The notes: a model not told the origin generated them from the letters alone. Positions 51,789 to 60,662 are shown, numbered from the stretch's first letter. The stretch is 61,690 nucleotides of DNA from Kribbella catacumbae DSM 19601 (GCF_000372465.1 NZ_AQUZ01000022.1:76515-138204), one strand, 5' to 3'. Program-made: numbers and translations.

Positions 51789-53467
51789 GCAACCAGCCCC
51801 CACCCGACGGCTTCCCGAAGTACGCCGGTACCGCATCGGAGGAGACACTCGAGCTCGGCCCGGGCCACAAACAGCCCTCCCCCGGACCCCAACCGTCGCC
51901 CGGCTCGTCTTCGGGGCCGCGGCCGTCTGCGGGCTCCCGGCCGTCTTCGCCTCGCTTGCCGGAGGCGAACGGGCGTGGGGTTGCCGCCACGGCCGCGCGG
52001 ACGCAGGGCTGGTGGCAGGAGAGGCTGCATCAGCTGAGCCTGCACTCGCGAGTGACGCTGCTCGCCGCCGTCGCCGTCGGCCTGGCCGTGGCGATCGTCA
52101 GCATCTCGGCGTACGTGACTGTGCGGCAGCAGATGTACCGCAATCTCGACCAGAGCCTGAAAAGCCGCGCGGTGCAGGCGGCCGACCAACAGGTGCTGAC
52201 GAGGCTCGCCAACCTGCGGGTCGCCTCCGCCGGCGCCCTCGGGCTCAGCGACATCCGCGTCGGCATCTACCTGGAGAACGGGCAGAAGGTCGGCCCTGTG
52301 GACAGCGCCCTCCCGCCGATGGGCGCCACCGAGCTGGCTGTCGCCCGCGGTACCGCGCCGGAGGGCTACAGCATTCAGACGGTCGGCGTGCCCAACAACT
52401 TCCACTTCCGGGTGATCGCGGTACCGGCCCGGTTCTGCCCCCGATCCGATGACGAATCCTGCGACCTCGATCAGACCGTTCCCTCGGCACTGGTCGTCGC
52501 GCAGTCGCTCAAACCGATCGACCAGACGTTGCACAACCTCGGCATCGTGTTGTGGGCCGTCGGCCTGCTCGGCGTGATCGGCGCGGCCCTGGCCGGCAAC
52601 GCGATCGCGCAGTCCGGGCTGAGGCCGCTCGCGCGACTGACCGGCGCGGCCGAGCACATCGCCAGGACCGAGGATCTGAAGCCGATCCCGGTGACGGGTT
52701 CGGACGAGATCTCGCGGCTGGCGGTCGCGTTCAACTCGATGCTGGCTGCGCTGGCGCGATCCCAGGACCGGCAGCGACGGCTGGTCGGGGATGCCGGGCA
52801 CGAACTGCGGACACCGCTGACCAGCATTCGCACCAACCTGGACCTGCTCGCCCAGGCGGACAAGCGAGGCGGGTTGCGGCCGGAGGACCGGCAGCAACTG
52901 CTCGAGGATGTCCGTGCCCAGATGGACGAGCTGACCACGTTGATCGGCGACTTGACCGAGCTGGCCCGCGATACGCCGCAGGTGCGCGACGCCGAGCTGA
53001 TCGAGCTGTCGAACGTCGTCGAGGACGCAGTGATCAAGGTACGCCGACGCGCCTCGGGCATCGACTGGGACGTGGAGCTGTCACCGTTCCCCGTCTGGGG
53101 TGACGAGCGGCTGCTCGGCCGGGCCGTGACGAACCTGCTCGACAACGCAGCGAAGTACAGCGTCCCGGACTCCAGTGCGCGGCTGCACGAAGGCGGGCCA
53201 CTCGGGCGAGTCACCGTACGGCTGCTGGACGGCGTACTGACTGTCACCGACAGCGGGCCGGGGATCGCCGAGGCGGACCTGCCGCATGTCTTCGAGCGCT
53301 TCTACCGCTCCAGCGAGGCACGCAGCCGGCCCGGCTCGGGTCTGGGCCTGGCGATCGTGAAACACGCGGCTGAGCAGCACGGCGGCATGATCTACGCCCG
53401 CAACGCCCCCGCTGCCGGAGCACAGTTCACCCTCTGGCTCCCCCACGCAGCCACGCAATCCCGCTGA
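51785..53467 (+). CDS. mprB: Sensor histidine kinase (MprB type)
   Basis: Membrane sensor kinase of 560 residues. A Pro/Ser-rich N-terminal stretch of about 75 residues precedes the first membrane helix (VTLLAAVAVGLAVAIVSISA, around 92-111); the external sensor domain covers about 115-245; a second helix near 255 leads to a HAMP linker, then the phosphoacceptor GHELRTPLTS near 339 and the ATPase domain (NLLDNAAKYS, DSGPGI, GSGLGLAIVK). It starts with GTG at 51785 overlapping the mprA stop by 4 bases. The Pro/Ser-rich cytoplasmic extension is longer than in mycobacterial MprB. Confidence 0.92.
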   Translation: MSNQPPPDGFPKYAGTASEETLELGPGHKQPSPGPQPSPGSSSGPRPSAGSRPSSPRLPEANGRGVAATAARTQGWWQERLHQLSLHSRVTLLAAVAVGLAVAIVSISAYVTVRQQMYRNLDQSLKSRAVQAADQQVLTRLANLRVASAGALGLSDIRVGIYLENGQKVGPVDSALPPMGATELAVARGTAPEGYSIQTVGVPNNFHFRVIAVPARFCPRSDDESCDLDQTVPSALVVAQSLKPIDQTLHNLGIVLWAVGLLGVIGAALAGNAIAQSGLRPLARLTGAAEHIARTEDLKPIPVTGSDEISRLAVAFNSMLAALARSQDRQRRLVGDAGHELRTPLTSIRTNLDLLAQADKRGGLRPEDRQQLLEDVRAQMDELTTLIGDLTELARDTPQVRDAELIELSNVVEDAVIKVRRRASGIDWDVELSPFPVWGDERLLGRAVTNLLDNAAKYSVPDSSARLHEGGPLGRVTVRLLDGVLTVTDSGPGIAEADLPHVFERFYRSSEARSRPGSGLGLAIVKHAAEQHGGMIYARNAPAAGAQFTLWLPHAATQSR

Positions 53468-53485
53468 CCCACCCAGCAGGCGCCC

Positions 53486-54691
53486 TCAGTCGGCGGCCTG
53501 CCGTGGGCGAGAGACGATCAGATGGAGGACGACCATGGTCGCGAGGATCGCCGCCGAGATCCCGAGGAGTCCGTTCGCGGAGGAACCAGCGGTCAGCGCG
53601 ACACCACCCAGACCGCTCCCGAGTGCCGCTCCGAGCGAGATCGCACTCCCGTTCAAAGCCATCACGATCGCCGCCGAATCCGGCGCCAGCGACGCCAACC
53701 GGGCCTGCTGCGGCACGGCGGCCCCACCGTTGCCGACCCCTGCCGCGAAGAACCAGACCAGGCCCCAGACCGCCGCCACCACCACGGGGGCGAGCATCAG
53801 CGCGACCATGCCGAGCAGCGCGTTCAGGAACAGACCGACCAGAATCACCGTGAGTACCTGGATCGCGCTGAACTTGTCGACCAGCCGTCCGGTGAAGGCA
53901 TTGCCGGCCATGCTCGCGACGCCGTACCCGAACAGGATCGCGATCATCGCCCACTCGGCACGGAAGTGCGGTCCTAGGATCAGCGTCGCGTACGTGAAGC
54001 AGGCATAGCTGCTGCACAGGATTCCGCTGGTGACGAGCAGCCCGGCGACCAGTCGCGGCTGGCCGAGTGGGCGCAGCCGTTCGACGAGCGTCCCGCCCGG
54101 CAGATGCAGTCTCGGAAGCCCCAGCAGGATTCCTGCCAGCGCGATCGTGCCGACCACCGCGACCATGATCATCGGCAACCGCCAGTTGGACTGCCCGAGC
54201 ACCAGGCCGACCGGCACGCCGAGGGCGGTCGCGGTCATCCAACCGCCGAGCACGAACGACAACGCCTTGCCGCGGTGCTCGACCGGAGTCAGCGCGATCA
54301 CATACCCAGTGACGGCCGCGTTGAGCAGGCTACCTCCGAGCGCCGCGACCACCCGGCCGCCGAGTGCGACCGGATAGTTCGCCGCGATCCCGACGACCAG
54401 GTTGCCGAGCACGAACACGCCCAGCGCGAGCACGATCGTCGTACGGCGTTCCCAGCGTGACGTCAGCGTGCCGAGCACCGGACCGGCCAGCGCGGCGGTG
54501 AACGCGAACACCGACATCAACTGGCCGGCGGCAGCGGCGCTGACCTCCAGGTCGCCCGCGATCTGCGGCAGCAGGCCGGCCAGCACGTAACCGTCGATCC
54601 CCATCGAGAAGGTCGCGACCGCCAGCCAGCCGAACGGGCGGTACGAGAAGCTCCGACTCTGCGCCGCCTCAGCGGGTCGCGTTCGCGTCAT
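53486..54691 (-). CDS. MFS transporter (DHA1, drug efflux type)
   Basis: A 401-residue drug:proton antiporter-like protein with 12 membrane helices, close in pattern to Cmx/CmlR/AraJ-type exporters. Motif A is GPVLGTLTSRWERRTT near residue 62 and motif C-like GALGSGLGGVAL occurs late in the sequence. It is tail-to-tail with mprB, separated by 18 bases, and its start region is only 124 bases from the pepD operator array, so a shared divergent promoter region is possible. Exported compound unknown. No regulator gene adjoins it. Confidence 0.88.
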   Translation of the reverse strand: MTRTRPAEAAQSRSFSYRPFGWLAVATFSMGIDGYVLAGLLPQIAGDLEVSAAAAGQLMSVFAFTAALAGPVLGTLTSRWERRTTIVLALGVFVLGNLVVGIAANYPVALGGRVVAALGGSLLNAAVTGYVIALTPVEHRGKALSFVLGGWMTATALGVPVGLVLGQSNWRLPMIMVAVVGTIALAGILLGLPRLHLPGGTLVERLRPLGQPRLVAGLLVTSGILCSSYACFTYATLILGPHFRAEWAMIAILFGYGVASMAGNAFTGRLVDKFSAIQVLTVILVGLFLNALLGMVALMLAPVVVAAVWGLVWFFAAGVGNGGAAVPQQARLASLAPDSAAIVMALNGSAISLGAALGSGLGGVALTAGSSANGLLGISAAILATMVVLHLIVSRPRQAAD

Positions 54692-54815
54692 CAGCCAATC
54701 TCACCCCGGACTACTCGCTAAGGGCAAGAGAAATTTGACCGAAACTGCCCAAAAGAACCCGTTGGTGAGCACAGCTGGTCAATGGCACCCGACGCACTCC
54801 TCATTTCACGGGTCG

Positions 54816-54877
54816 TCTTCAGTGGATCTTCAGAGAGTTCTTCGGCAGCTCTGACGGGATCTTCAGGGCGTTCTCAG
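54816..54877 (+). promoter_or_regulatory. Array of helically phased TTCTCAG-like repeats upstream of pepD
   Basis: Heptamers start every 11 bases: TCTTCAG at 54816, TCTTCAG at 54827, a weaker TCTTCGG at 54839, a weaker CTCTGAC at 54849, TCTTCAG at 54860 and TTCTCAG at 54871. Four are good matches. The period equals one helical turn, so bound proteins would lie on one face of the DNA. It ends 22 bases before the pepD start codon and shares its motif and spacing with the mprAB promoter. Confidence 0.75.
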
Positions 54878-54899
54878 GTGCGGCCGCCATGGTTGACCC

Positions 54900-56357
54900 A
54901 TGACCGAGAACCAGCCGCCCCAGCCGCAGAACCAGCCCGGTGACGAGACTCCGGCGCAGGGTTCGACCTACGGAAACCAGCCGGCGAGCCAACCGCCGCA
55001 GGCCGCGTCGCCGTCGTTCGGTTCGGGTTCTCCCGAGCGTACGCAGCAGCTGCCGGCGGCCGGTTACGGCCAGCACCAGCAGCAGCAGTTCGCGCCGCAA
55101 GGTGGACAGCAGCGGCCGGGGCAGCAGCAACCGCCGAGTGGCGGTGCTTTCCAACCAGGCGGGCAGTTCGGGACGTCCGGGGCGTTTCAGGGGACGCCAC
55201 CGGGCCCGAACTGGCCGTTCGGCCCGCAGCCGGCCCAGCCGGAGCCCCCGAAGCCGCCCAAGCGCCGCGGTCTGGCTCTGGTGGCAGCCACCGCGTTGCT
55301 GGTCGGCGCGGCCGGAGGTATCGGCAGCGCGGCTGTCTACTCGGCGACCAATGACTCCAACGCGAGCCCGTCGGTGACCGCGCCGCTCAACGGCGGCCAG
55401 GCGGCACCGGCCTCCGCGCCGGACGGCTCGGTGCAGAACGCGGCCTCCAAGGTGCTGCCGAGCGTGGTGAAGATCGGCGTCGCGACCTCGCAGGGTTCGG
55501 GCACCGGATCGGGCATCGTGATCAGCAAGGACGGCCTGATCGTCACCAACAACCACGTGGTCGCCGGCGCCGGCAACGGCGGCAAGATCCAGGTGATGCT
55601 GAACGACGGGCGGACGCTGTCCGCGACCATCGTCGGCACCGACCCACTGACCGACCTCGCGGTGATCCGGGCAGACGCCAAGGACCTCACGCCGGCCGTA
55701 CTCGGCAAGAGCGGGAACCTCGGCGTCGGCCAGGGTGTCGTCGCGATCGGTTCGCCGTTCGGGCTGGAGGCGACCGTGACGAGCGGCATCGTCTCCGCGC
55801 TGAACCGCCCGGTCACCTCGGGCGACGAGCAACAGGACAGTACGACGGTCTTCCCAGCAATCCAGACAGACGCCGCCATCAACCCGGGAAACTCCGGCGG
55901 CGCCCTCATCGACCTCGCCGGCCAAGTGGTCGGAATCAACAGCGCGATCAAGACCGCCGGAGGATCGGGACAATCCGAAGGCGGCAACATCGGCCTGGGC
56001 TTCGCAATCCCGATCGACCAGGCCAAGCCGATCATCGACGAGCTGGTGGCCAAGGGCAAGGCCACCCACGCAAGGCTCGGCGTACAGGTCGGCGACGCGC
56101 AGTCCTCCGACGCGTTCCAGCAGGGAGCGACGATCGGCGAGGTGACGTCCGGCGGTGCGGCGGACAAGGCCGGCCTGCAGCGTGGTGACGTAGTCACCGC
56201 ACTCGACGGCAAGGCGATCGCGTCAGGGGACGCGTTGGTCGCCGCGGTCCGTTCGCACCGCCCGGACGATGAAGTAACCATCACCTTCACCCGCAACGGC
56301 AAATCCCAGTCAATCAAGGCCAAACTCGGCTCCGACAACGGAAACCCCACCGGCTGA
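54900..56357 (+). CDS. pepD: HtrA/DegP-type membrane-anchored serine protease (PepD-like)
   Basis: Envelope quality-control protease, 485 residues. A Pro/Gln/Gly-rich cytoplasmic N-terminus of about 120 residues leads to one membrane helix (LALVAATALLVGAAGGIGSA). The trypsin-like domain has the complete triad: His219 in TNNHVVAG, Asp252 in DLAVIRAD and Ser332 in NPGNSGGAL. A PDZ domain near 400-475 closes the protein (GDVVTALDGKAIASGD). A known MprAB-controlled protease in mycobacteria, it is here preceded by the phased repeat array. The ATG at 54900 has no strong ribosome site; a four-codon frame (ATG GTT GAC CCA TGA) overlaps it directly upstream. Confidence 0.93.
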   Translation: MTENQPPQPQNQPGDETPAQGSTYGNQPASQPPQAASPSFGSGSPERTQQLPAAGYGQHQQQQFAPQGGQQRPGQQQPPSGGAFQPGGQFGTSGAFQGTPPGPNWPFGPQPAQPEPPKPPKRRGLALVAATALLVGAAGGIGSAAVYSATNDSNASPSVTAPLNGGQAAPASAPDGSVQNAASKVLPSVVKIGVATSQGSGTGSGIVISKDGLIVTNNHVVAGAGNGGKIQVMLNDGRTLSATIVGTDPLTDLAVIRADAKDLTPAVLGKSGNLGVGQGVVAIGSPFGLEATVTSGIVSALNRPVTSGDEQQDSTTVFPAIQTDAAINPGNSGGALIDLAGQVVGINSAIKTAGGSGQSEGGNIGLGFAIPIDQAKPIIDELVAKGKATHARLGVQVGDAQSSDAFQQGATIGEVTSGGAADKAGLQRGDVVTALDGKAIASGDALVAAVRSHRPDDEVTITFTRNGKSQSIKAKLGSDNGNPTG

Positions 56358-56414
56358 CCCCCCATCTCCGTCGTCCCTCACCCCCCCCGGGGACGGCGGA
56401 GCACCACCCAGATA

Positions 56415-56449
56415 GGGACTGCGACCGCCCACCGAGCGGCCGCAGTCCC
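56415..56449 (+). terminator. Terminator after pepD
   Basis: Arms GGGACTGCGACCGC and GCGGCCGCAGTCCC pair at 13 of 14 positions, followed by GTTTGCC. It lies between pepD and the hydrolase gene. Confidence 0.75.
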
Positions 56450-56472
56450 GTTTGCCTGCCGGAGGAACGGTC

Positions 56473-57294
56473 GTGCGCTTGGATGGTGTTATGACTCATC
56501 CTGAGACGTCGGAGCTGGCTCGCGGGGACGGAACGGTTCTGCGGTACTGCCTGTACGGTCCGCCGGACGGGTATCCGGTTGTCTCACACAACGGGTCGCC
56601 CAGCAGTCGCTGGAAGTGGCCCACGCTGGTGGAGTCGATGGGGCGGAGCAAACTCAGGTTGCTGGTCTATGACCGGCCCGGGTACGGCGGTTCGACGCGC
56701 CGGCCCGGACGTACGGTGGCCGACGCGGTGGACGACGTGCGCGCGCTCGCCGACGCGCAGGGCTGGGAGCAGTTCGCGGTCTTCGGCGGCTCGGGAGGTG
56801 GACCGCACGCGCTCGCCTGCGCGGCACTGCTCGCCGACCGCGTCATCTCCTGTGCCGTGCTGTCCGGCGTCAAGCCGGCAGATCCGGGCAAGCCGGCGCT
56901 TGAAGAGGCGGAGTTGCGGTCCCAGGTTGCTGAGGTCGCGGCGGAGATCATGGGGCGCATCGACGACGGCGGCCCTGAACTGCCCACCGGACCTGGCCCT
57001 GCGGCCCGCGATGATCCAGATGCCATGGCGCGGTTGCGGGCGACCTTCGTCGACGGCACGGACGGCTGGGTCGACGACAGCTTGGCCCTCGCCCGGCCGT
57101 GGGGCTTCGACCTGGCGACGATCACCGTCCCGGTAGGCCTGTGGCGGGGAACCAACGACGCCAACGTCTCCTCGGAACACGCCGACTACCTCCTCGAGCA
57201 CATTCCCACGGCGCAGGGCTACGTCTACCCGGGCGGCCATCTGCCCGGCGCCGCTGTGTACGACGAGATCTACGACTGGCTGCACACCAGGTAG
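56473..57294 (+). CDS. Alpha/beta hydrolase
   Basis: A 273-residue alpha/beta-hydrolase fold enzyme. The nucleophile elbow is GGSGGGPHAL near residue 110, the start of the fold is VLRYCLYGPPDGYPVVSHNG near 22-42, and the acid and His are likely in TNDANVSSEHADYL and YPGGHLPGAA near the end. I choose the GTG at 56473 because GGAGG lies just upstream; the ATG six codons later (56491) is an alternative. No neighbouring partner gene is recognised; the small genes that follow are different in kind. The substrate is unknown. Confidence 0.85.
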   Translation: MRLDGVMTHPETSELARGDGTVLRYCLYGPPDGYPVVSHNGSPSSRWKWPTLVESMGRSKLRLLVYDRPGYGGSTRRPGRTVADAVDDVRALADAQGWEQFAVFGGSGGGPHALACAALLADRVISCAVLSGVKPADPGKPALEEAELRSQVAEVAAEIMGRIDDGGPELPTGPGPAARDDPDAMARLRATFVDGTDGWVDDSLALARPWGFDLATITVPVGLWRGTNDANVSSEHADYLLEHIPTAQGYVYPGGHLPGAAVYDEIYDWLHTR

Positions 57295-57327
57295 GGTGAC
57301 GGCGATTCTGAGGCAAGCGGAGGTTGG

Positions 57328-57786
57328 ATGATCCTCGAAGTTGTTCCGCCGGAAAGTGTTGGGCCGGTTCGGATCGGTATGAGCATGGCCGAGGCGAGGG
57401 GTGCGCTGGCGGCGATTGAGGGCTACCGGCCAGCGTCCGGGCAGGAGAGCGCTGCCGTATATGAGAGTGGCATGTCGATCGAGCTGGAGCCGGGTCCGGG
57501 GGACACGGTCGGGGCGATTCAGGTGTATCGGCCGTATGGCCCGGTACGCGTTGAGTACGAGGGGATCGACCTGTTGCGTACGCCGGCCGCGCGGGTTGTC
57601 GAGCAGCTTGGGGCGATCACTGAACTGGAGGATGACGAGGGCGGCCGCAGCTATACGGCTCCTGAGTTGTTGCTGGCGTTGTGGCGGCCGTTTGTCGAGG
57701 ACGAGGACCCGAGCGAGGAACAGGGGCATTACTTTCAGTCCGTTCTGGTTGCCCGGCCTGGCTACTACGACGGGCCGATGGGCTGA
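57328..57786 (+). CDS. Unrecognised 152-residue protein, first gene of a possible immunity cluster
   Basis: I do not recognise it. It begins with an even hydrophobic/charged stretch (MILEVVPPESVGPVRIGMSM) and is rich in acidic residues (LEDDEGG, FVEDEDPSEEQG), as are many immunity proteins of polymorphic toxins. No signal peptide or membrane segment. GCGGAGG precedes the ATG. The next gene overlaps or adjoins its 3' end. It is followed by a SUKH-type and an Imm21-type gene, so an immunity role is reasonable but unproven. Confidence 0.62.
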   Translation: MILEVVPPESVGPVRIGMSMAEARGALAAIEGYRPASGQESAAVYESGMSIELEPGPGDTVGAIQVYRPYGPVRVEYEGIDLLRTPAARVVEQLGAITELEDDEGGRSYTAPELLLALWRPFVEDEDPSEEQGHYFQSVLVARPGYYDGPMG

Positions 57787-57803
57787 ACGCCGAGCTCCAG
57801 CGG

Positions 57804-58289
57804 GTGCTGGCGGAGTTGCGCGACCAGCAGGCCGGCCGGGAGGAGTGGCGCATGCTGAACGCGCTGCCCGCCGGGGCCCAGGCCGACGCGATCGGGGACG
57901 CGCTGCCCGGTTCCTTCCGGGAGTTTTTGACGGTGGCCGACGGTGCGACCTGCGGTGACGTCACGGTCTTCGGCAGCGCGACGGTCGACCAGATGCAGTT
58001 CCACGCCGACCCGATCACCGGAGCCGCGATCACCCTCGGCCGTGAGGAGTGGTTCTGCGCCGGCGTCATCTCCGACGAGCCCTTCTTCATCAACCGGTCG
58101 ACGGGGGCGGTCTGGTACTTCCCTGACACCGGGGTCGCCTGGTGGATGTCATCCGCGTTCGAGAAGGCCGCGGACGACTTCACCACCTTCTTCCTGCAGT
58201 GGGTGGCGGGACGGGAGTACGTCCGGCTCTCTGCCACCGGGCCCGAGGATCAGTGGGCAGAGCTGCTGAGGTACGCGGGCCGACTGTGA
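57804..58289 (+). CDS. SMI1/KNR4 (SUKH) family protein, probable immunity protein
   Basis: A cytoplasmic protein of about 161 residues from the GTG at 57804. GDALPGSFREFLTVADGATC, then VTVFGSATVDQM and FFINRSTGAVWYFPDTG, match the SUKH superfamily pattern, known mainly as immunity proteins against secreted nuclease or deaminase toxins. The true start is unclear: the open frame goes back to 57681 within the previous gene, and LNAELQRVLAEL before the GTG may belong to the protein. No toxin gene is visible in the window. Confidence 0.75.
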   Translation: MLAELRDQQAGREEWRMLNALPAGAQADAIGDALPGSFREFLTVADGATCGDVTVFGSATVDQMQFHADPITGAAITLGREEWFCAGVISDEPFFINRSTGAVWYFPDTGVAWWMSSAFEKAADDFTTFFLQWVAGREYVRLSATGPEDQWAELLRYAGRL

Positions 58290-58330
58290 GTCGTAGGCCC
58301 CCTGATGGTTACTGAGGTGGGAGTAGGGCA

Positions 58331-58672
58331 ATGGACTTCATCGAGATCCGATTCGACCGGGCTCTTCCGGTCGACCGGGACGACGTCGAGGACGAGCTGA
58401 ACGAGGCGCTGGCCGGCGTCGGGGAGGTGAGTGGCGCGGGCTCCGGCGCGTACGGCGCACATCTCGACGTCGACATCGACCCCGCGGCGCCGAGGGACGA
58501 GGTGGTGGATCGCGTCCTGAGCCTGCTCAGCCGACTAGGCCTGGCAGGGCTGGCCCGGATCCGCCCCGGTGACGGGACCGAGTGGATCGAGGTCGGAGCT
58601 GCCCGGAACGGTCGAACCGAGGGCGCCCCGGGCGCAAGCACGACCACGACTCCACACCTGCGAGGCGAGTGA
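58331..58672 (+). CDS. Small acidic protein of unknown family, immunity-cluster gene
   Basis: A 113-residue, strongly acidic protein that I do not recognise. The first 80 residues could form an alpha/beta unit (MDFIEIRFDRALPVDRDDVE, YGAHLDVDIDP, DGTEWIEVG), and the last 25 are polar and low in complexity. It lies 41 bases after the SUKH-type gene and 3 bases before the Imm21-type gene. GGGAG sits a few bases before the ATG. Its size, charge and position suggest an immunity protein. Confidence 0.6.
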   Translation: MDFIEIRFDRALPVDRDDVEDELNEALAGVGEVSGAGSGAYGAHLDVDIDPAAPRDEVVDRVLSLLSRLGLAGLARIRPGDGTEWIEVGAARNGRTEGAPGASTTTTPHLRGE

Positions 58673-58675
58673 ACC

Positions 58676-59173
58676 GTGGGGTGGATTGATTCCGGCGGCG
58701 GTCCGCTGATCGCCGTGCCCGAGGCAGTACTCGCAGCGTGGAACGGCGCCGATGACGAAGATGAGGAGGCCGGTGACTATGGGCGGGCGTGTGCGGTTGA
58801 AGGATATGCCGGACTGATCGACGTCGGCGGCAGGCCGGCCCTCGTTCTCGGCGACGAACCCGCCCCGACGACCTTCCTCCCGGAATATTCGCTCTTCGTA
58901 CGCCGCCTGGCAGCCGACAGCGAGGAGGCCGCGCGCGCCGCCGTCGGACGCGGATTGGAGAAGGCGGAGTGGGAGGAGTCGACCGACTGGGATGTGCCCG
59001 GACCCGTTGTCCTCTTCGATTCCGCATACTCCGCCGAGGACCTCGACAGCACCCGATCTCTGCGCATTGAGCTCGCGCCGGGGCGCTATCGAGTCGAATC
59101 CGCGTACGTGGAGCCAGACGACGACACCTGGCTCGTACTGATCCGGCTGGCATCAGTTGGGCAGCTGCCCTGA
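58676..59173 (+). CDS. Imm21-family-like immunity protein
   Basis: A 165-residue protein that starts with the characteristic WIDSGGGPLIAVPEAVLAAW and later carries DYGRACAVEGYAGLIDVGG, PALVLGDEP and FLPEYSLFVRRLAADSEE, the block order of the immunity protein 21 family. Such proteins protect a cell from polymorphic toxins of its own or neighbouring strains. The start is the GTG at 58676. It closes the four-gene cluster. No toxin gene lies beside it, so this is an orphan or polyimmunity arrangement. Confidence 0.78.
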   Translation: MGWIDSGGGPLIAVPEAVLAAWNGADDEDEEAGDYGRACAVEGYAGLIDVGGRPALVLGDEPAPTTFLPEYSLFVRRLAADSEEAARAAVGRGLEKAEWEESTDWDVPGPVVLFDSAYSAEDLDSTRSLRIELAPGRYRVESAYVEPDDDTWLVLIRLASVGQLP

Positions 59174-59197
59174 GGCGGGTTTCCGACATGTCGTGGC

Positions 59198-59210
59198 GGG
59201 TCTAGAGCCC
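59198..59210. promoter_or_regulatory. DasR-like site upstream of the chitinase gene
   Basis: GGGTCTAGAGCCC keeps the GGTCTAGA core of the N-acetylglucosamine-responsive sites found before actinobacterial chitinase genes. It lies 53 bases before the chosen ATG, next to another palindrome CGACATGTCG (59184-59193). Confidence 0.5.
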
Positions 59211-59262
59211 AGGCCCTACCGTGAATATACGAAAGGTCACTGCGTATTGGATGGGGCTTGCC

Positions 59263-60597
59263 ATGAATCGACGGGTCGGCATTGTGCTCGCGGGTGCCAT
59301 TGCAACCGGGCTGCTCCTCGGGTCGGTCGGGCTGGTGGCCCAGGCCGAGCAGTCGTCGGTACAAGTGGCGTGTACTGCGCCCGCGTGGGCCGAAGGGGTT
59401 AGCTACTCCGTTGGCGCCAAGGTGACCTACCAGAACCGGTTGTACGAAGCCCGGGCCGCGCACACCGCGCATCCCGGCGCCGGCTGGAATCCGGTCGCGG
59501 CTCCCTCGTTGTGGCTCGATCTCGGCGCTTGTGACGGCACGCCGCCCACAACTCCCCCGACCACCCCACCCACGACTCCACCAACCACCCCGCCGACCAC
59601 GCCACCCACGACTCCTCCGACCACACCGCCGCCTGGGACTGTGACCTGTCCGGTGAAGTCGCGGCCGGCCGGCAAGGTGCTGCACGGCTACTGGGAGAAC
59701 TGGGACGGCGCCTCCAACGGCGTACACCCGCCGTTCGGCTGGACTCCGATCACCGACTCGCGGATGGGGCAGCACGGCTACAACGTGATCAACGCGGCGT
59801 TCCCGGTGATCCTCTCCGACGGCACGGTGAAGTGGGAGGACGGCATGGACGCGACGGTGAAGGTCGCCACCCCGGAGGAGATGTGTCAGGCAAAGGCGGC
59901 CGGCCAGACCATCCTGATGTCGATCGGCGGGGCCACTGCCGGGATCGACCTCAGCTCGTCAGCCGTCGCCGATCGGTTCGTGGCGACCGTGGTGCCGCTA
60001 CTCAAGAAGTACAACTTCGACGGTATCGACATCGACATCGAAACCGGCCTCACCGGCAGCGGCAACATCAATCAACTGTCCACCTCACAGGCCAACCTGA
60101 TCCGGATCATCGACGGCGTCCTGGCCCAGATGCCGTCGAACTTCGGCCTGACTATGGCGCCCGAAACGGCCTACGTCACCGGTGGCAGCGTCACCTATGG
60201 CTCGATCTGGGGTTCGTACCTCCCCATCATCAAGAAGTACGCCGACAACGGCCGGCTGTGGTGGCTGAACATGCAGTACTACAACGGCAGCATGTACGGG
60301 TGCTCCGGCGACTCGTACTCCGCGGGCACAGTGCAGGGCTTCGTGGCCCAAACCACCTGTCTCAACAACGGTCTGGTCATCCAGGGCGTCACGATCCGCG
60401 TCCCGTACGACAAGCAGGTACCCGGTCTCCCCGCCCAGCCCGGCGCCGGTGGCGGCTACATGTCGCCATCCGTGGTCGCCCAGTCGTGGAACAGCTTCAA
60501 CGGAGCCCTCAAGGGCCTGATGACCTGGTCCATCAACTGGGACGGCTCGAAGAACTGGACCTTCGGCGACAACGTCAAGTCACTCCAGGGTCGCTGA
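59263..60597 (+). CDS. Secreted GH18 chitinase with chitin-binding module
   Basis: Exported chitinase of 444 residues. A signal peptide (LAGAIATGLLLGSVGLVAQA) is followed by a CBM5/12-type chitin-binding module (ACTAPAWAEGVSYSVGAKVT, residues 36-90), a Pro/Thr linker of repeated TPPT units, and a GH18 domain whose catalytic DxxDxDxE is FDGIDIDIETG near residue 262. YWENWDGASNG and MTWSINWDGS are the usual edge blocks. I choose the ATG at 59263; other starts at 59221 and 59251 are possible. It likely supplies GlcNAc oligomers from chitin; the GGTCTAGA box upstream fits DasR-type control. Confidence 0.92.
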   Translation: MNRRVGIVLAGAIATGLLLGSVGLVAQAEQSSVQVACTAPAWAEGVSYSVGAKVTYQNRLYEARAAHTAHPGAGWNPVAAPSLWLDLGACDGTPPTTPPTTPPTTPPTTPPTTPPTTPPTTPPPGTVTCPVKSRPAGKVLHGYWENWDGASNGVHPPFGWTPITDSRMGQHGYNVINAAFPVILSDGTVKWEDGMDATVKVATPEEMCQAKAAGQTILMSIGGATAGIDLSSSAVADRFVATVVPLLKKYNFDGIDIDIETGLTGSGNINQLSTSQANLIRIIDGVLAQMPSNFGLTMAPETAYVTGGSVTYGSIWGSYLPIIKKYADNGRLWWLNMQYYNGSMYGCSGDSYSAGTVQGFVAQTTCLNNGLVIQGVTIRVPYDKQVPGLPAQPGAGGGYMSPSVVAQSWNSFNGALKGLMTWSINWDGSKNWTFGDNVKSLQGR

Positions 60598-60662
60598 CCA
60601 GTTCATTGGTGCCGGTCTAATTGTGGTGCGACTGTGACGCGGAGGTACTACGGTCCGCCGGT

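Noticed and set aside
54819..56069. A 416-codon open frame on the minus strand
   Set aside because: Opposite pepD, whose triad and PDZ domain are intact; the antisense product is arginine- and leucine-rich without motifs.
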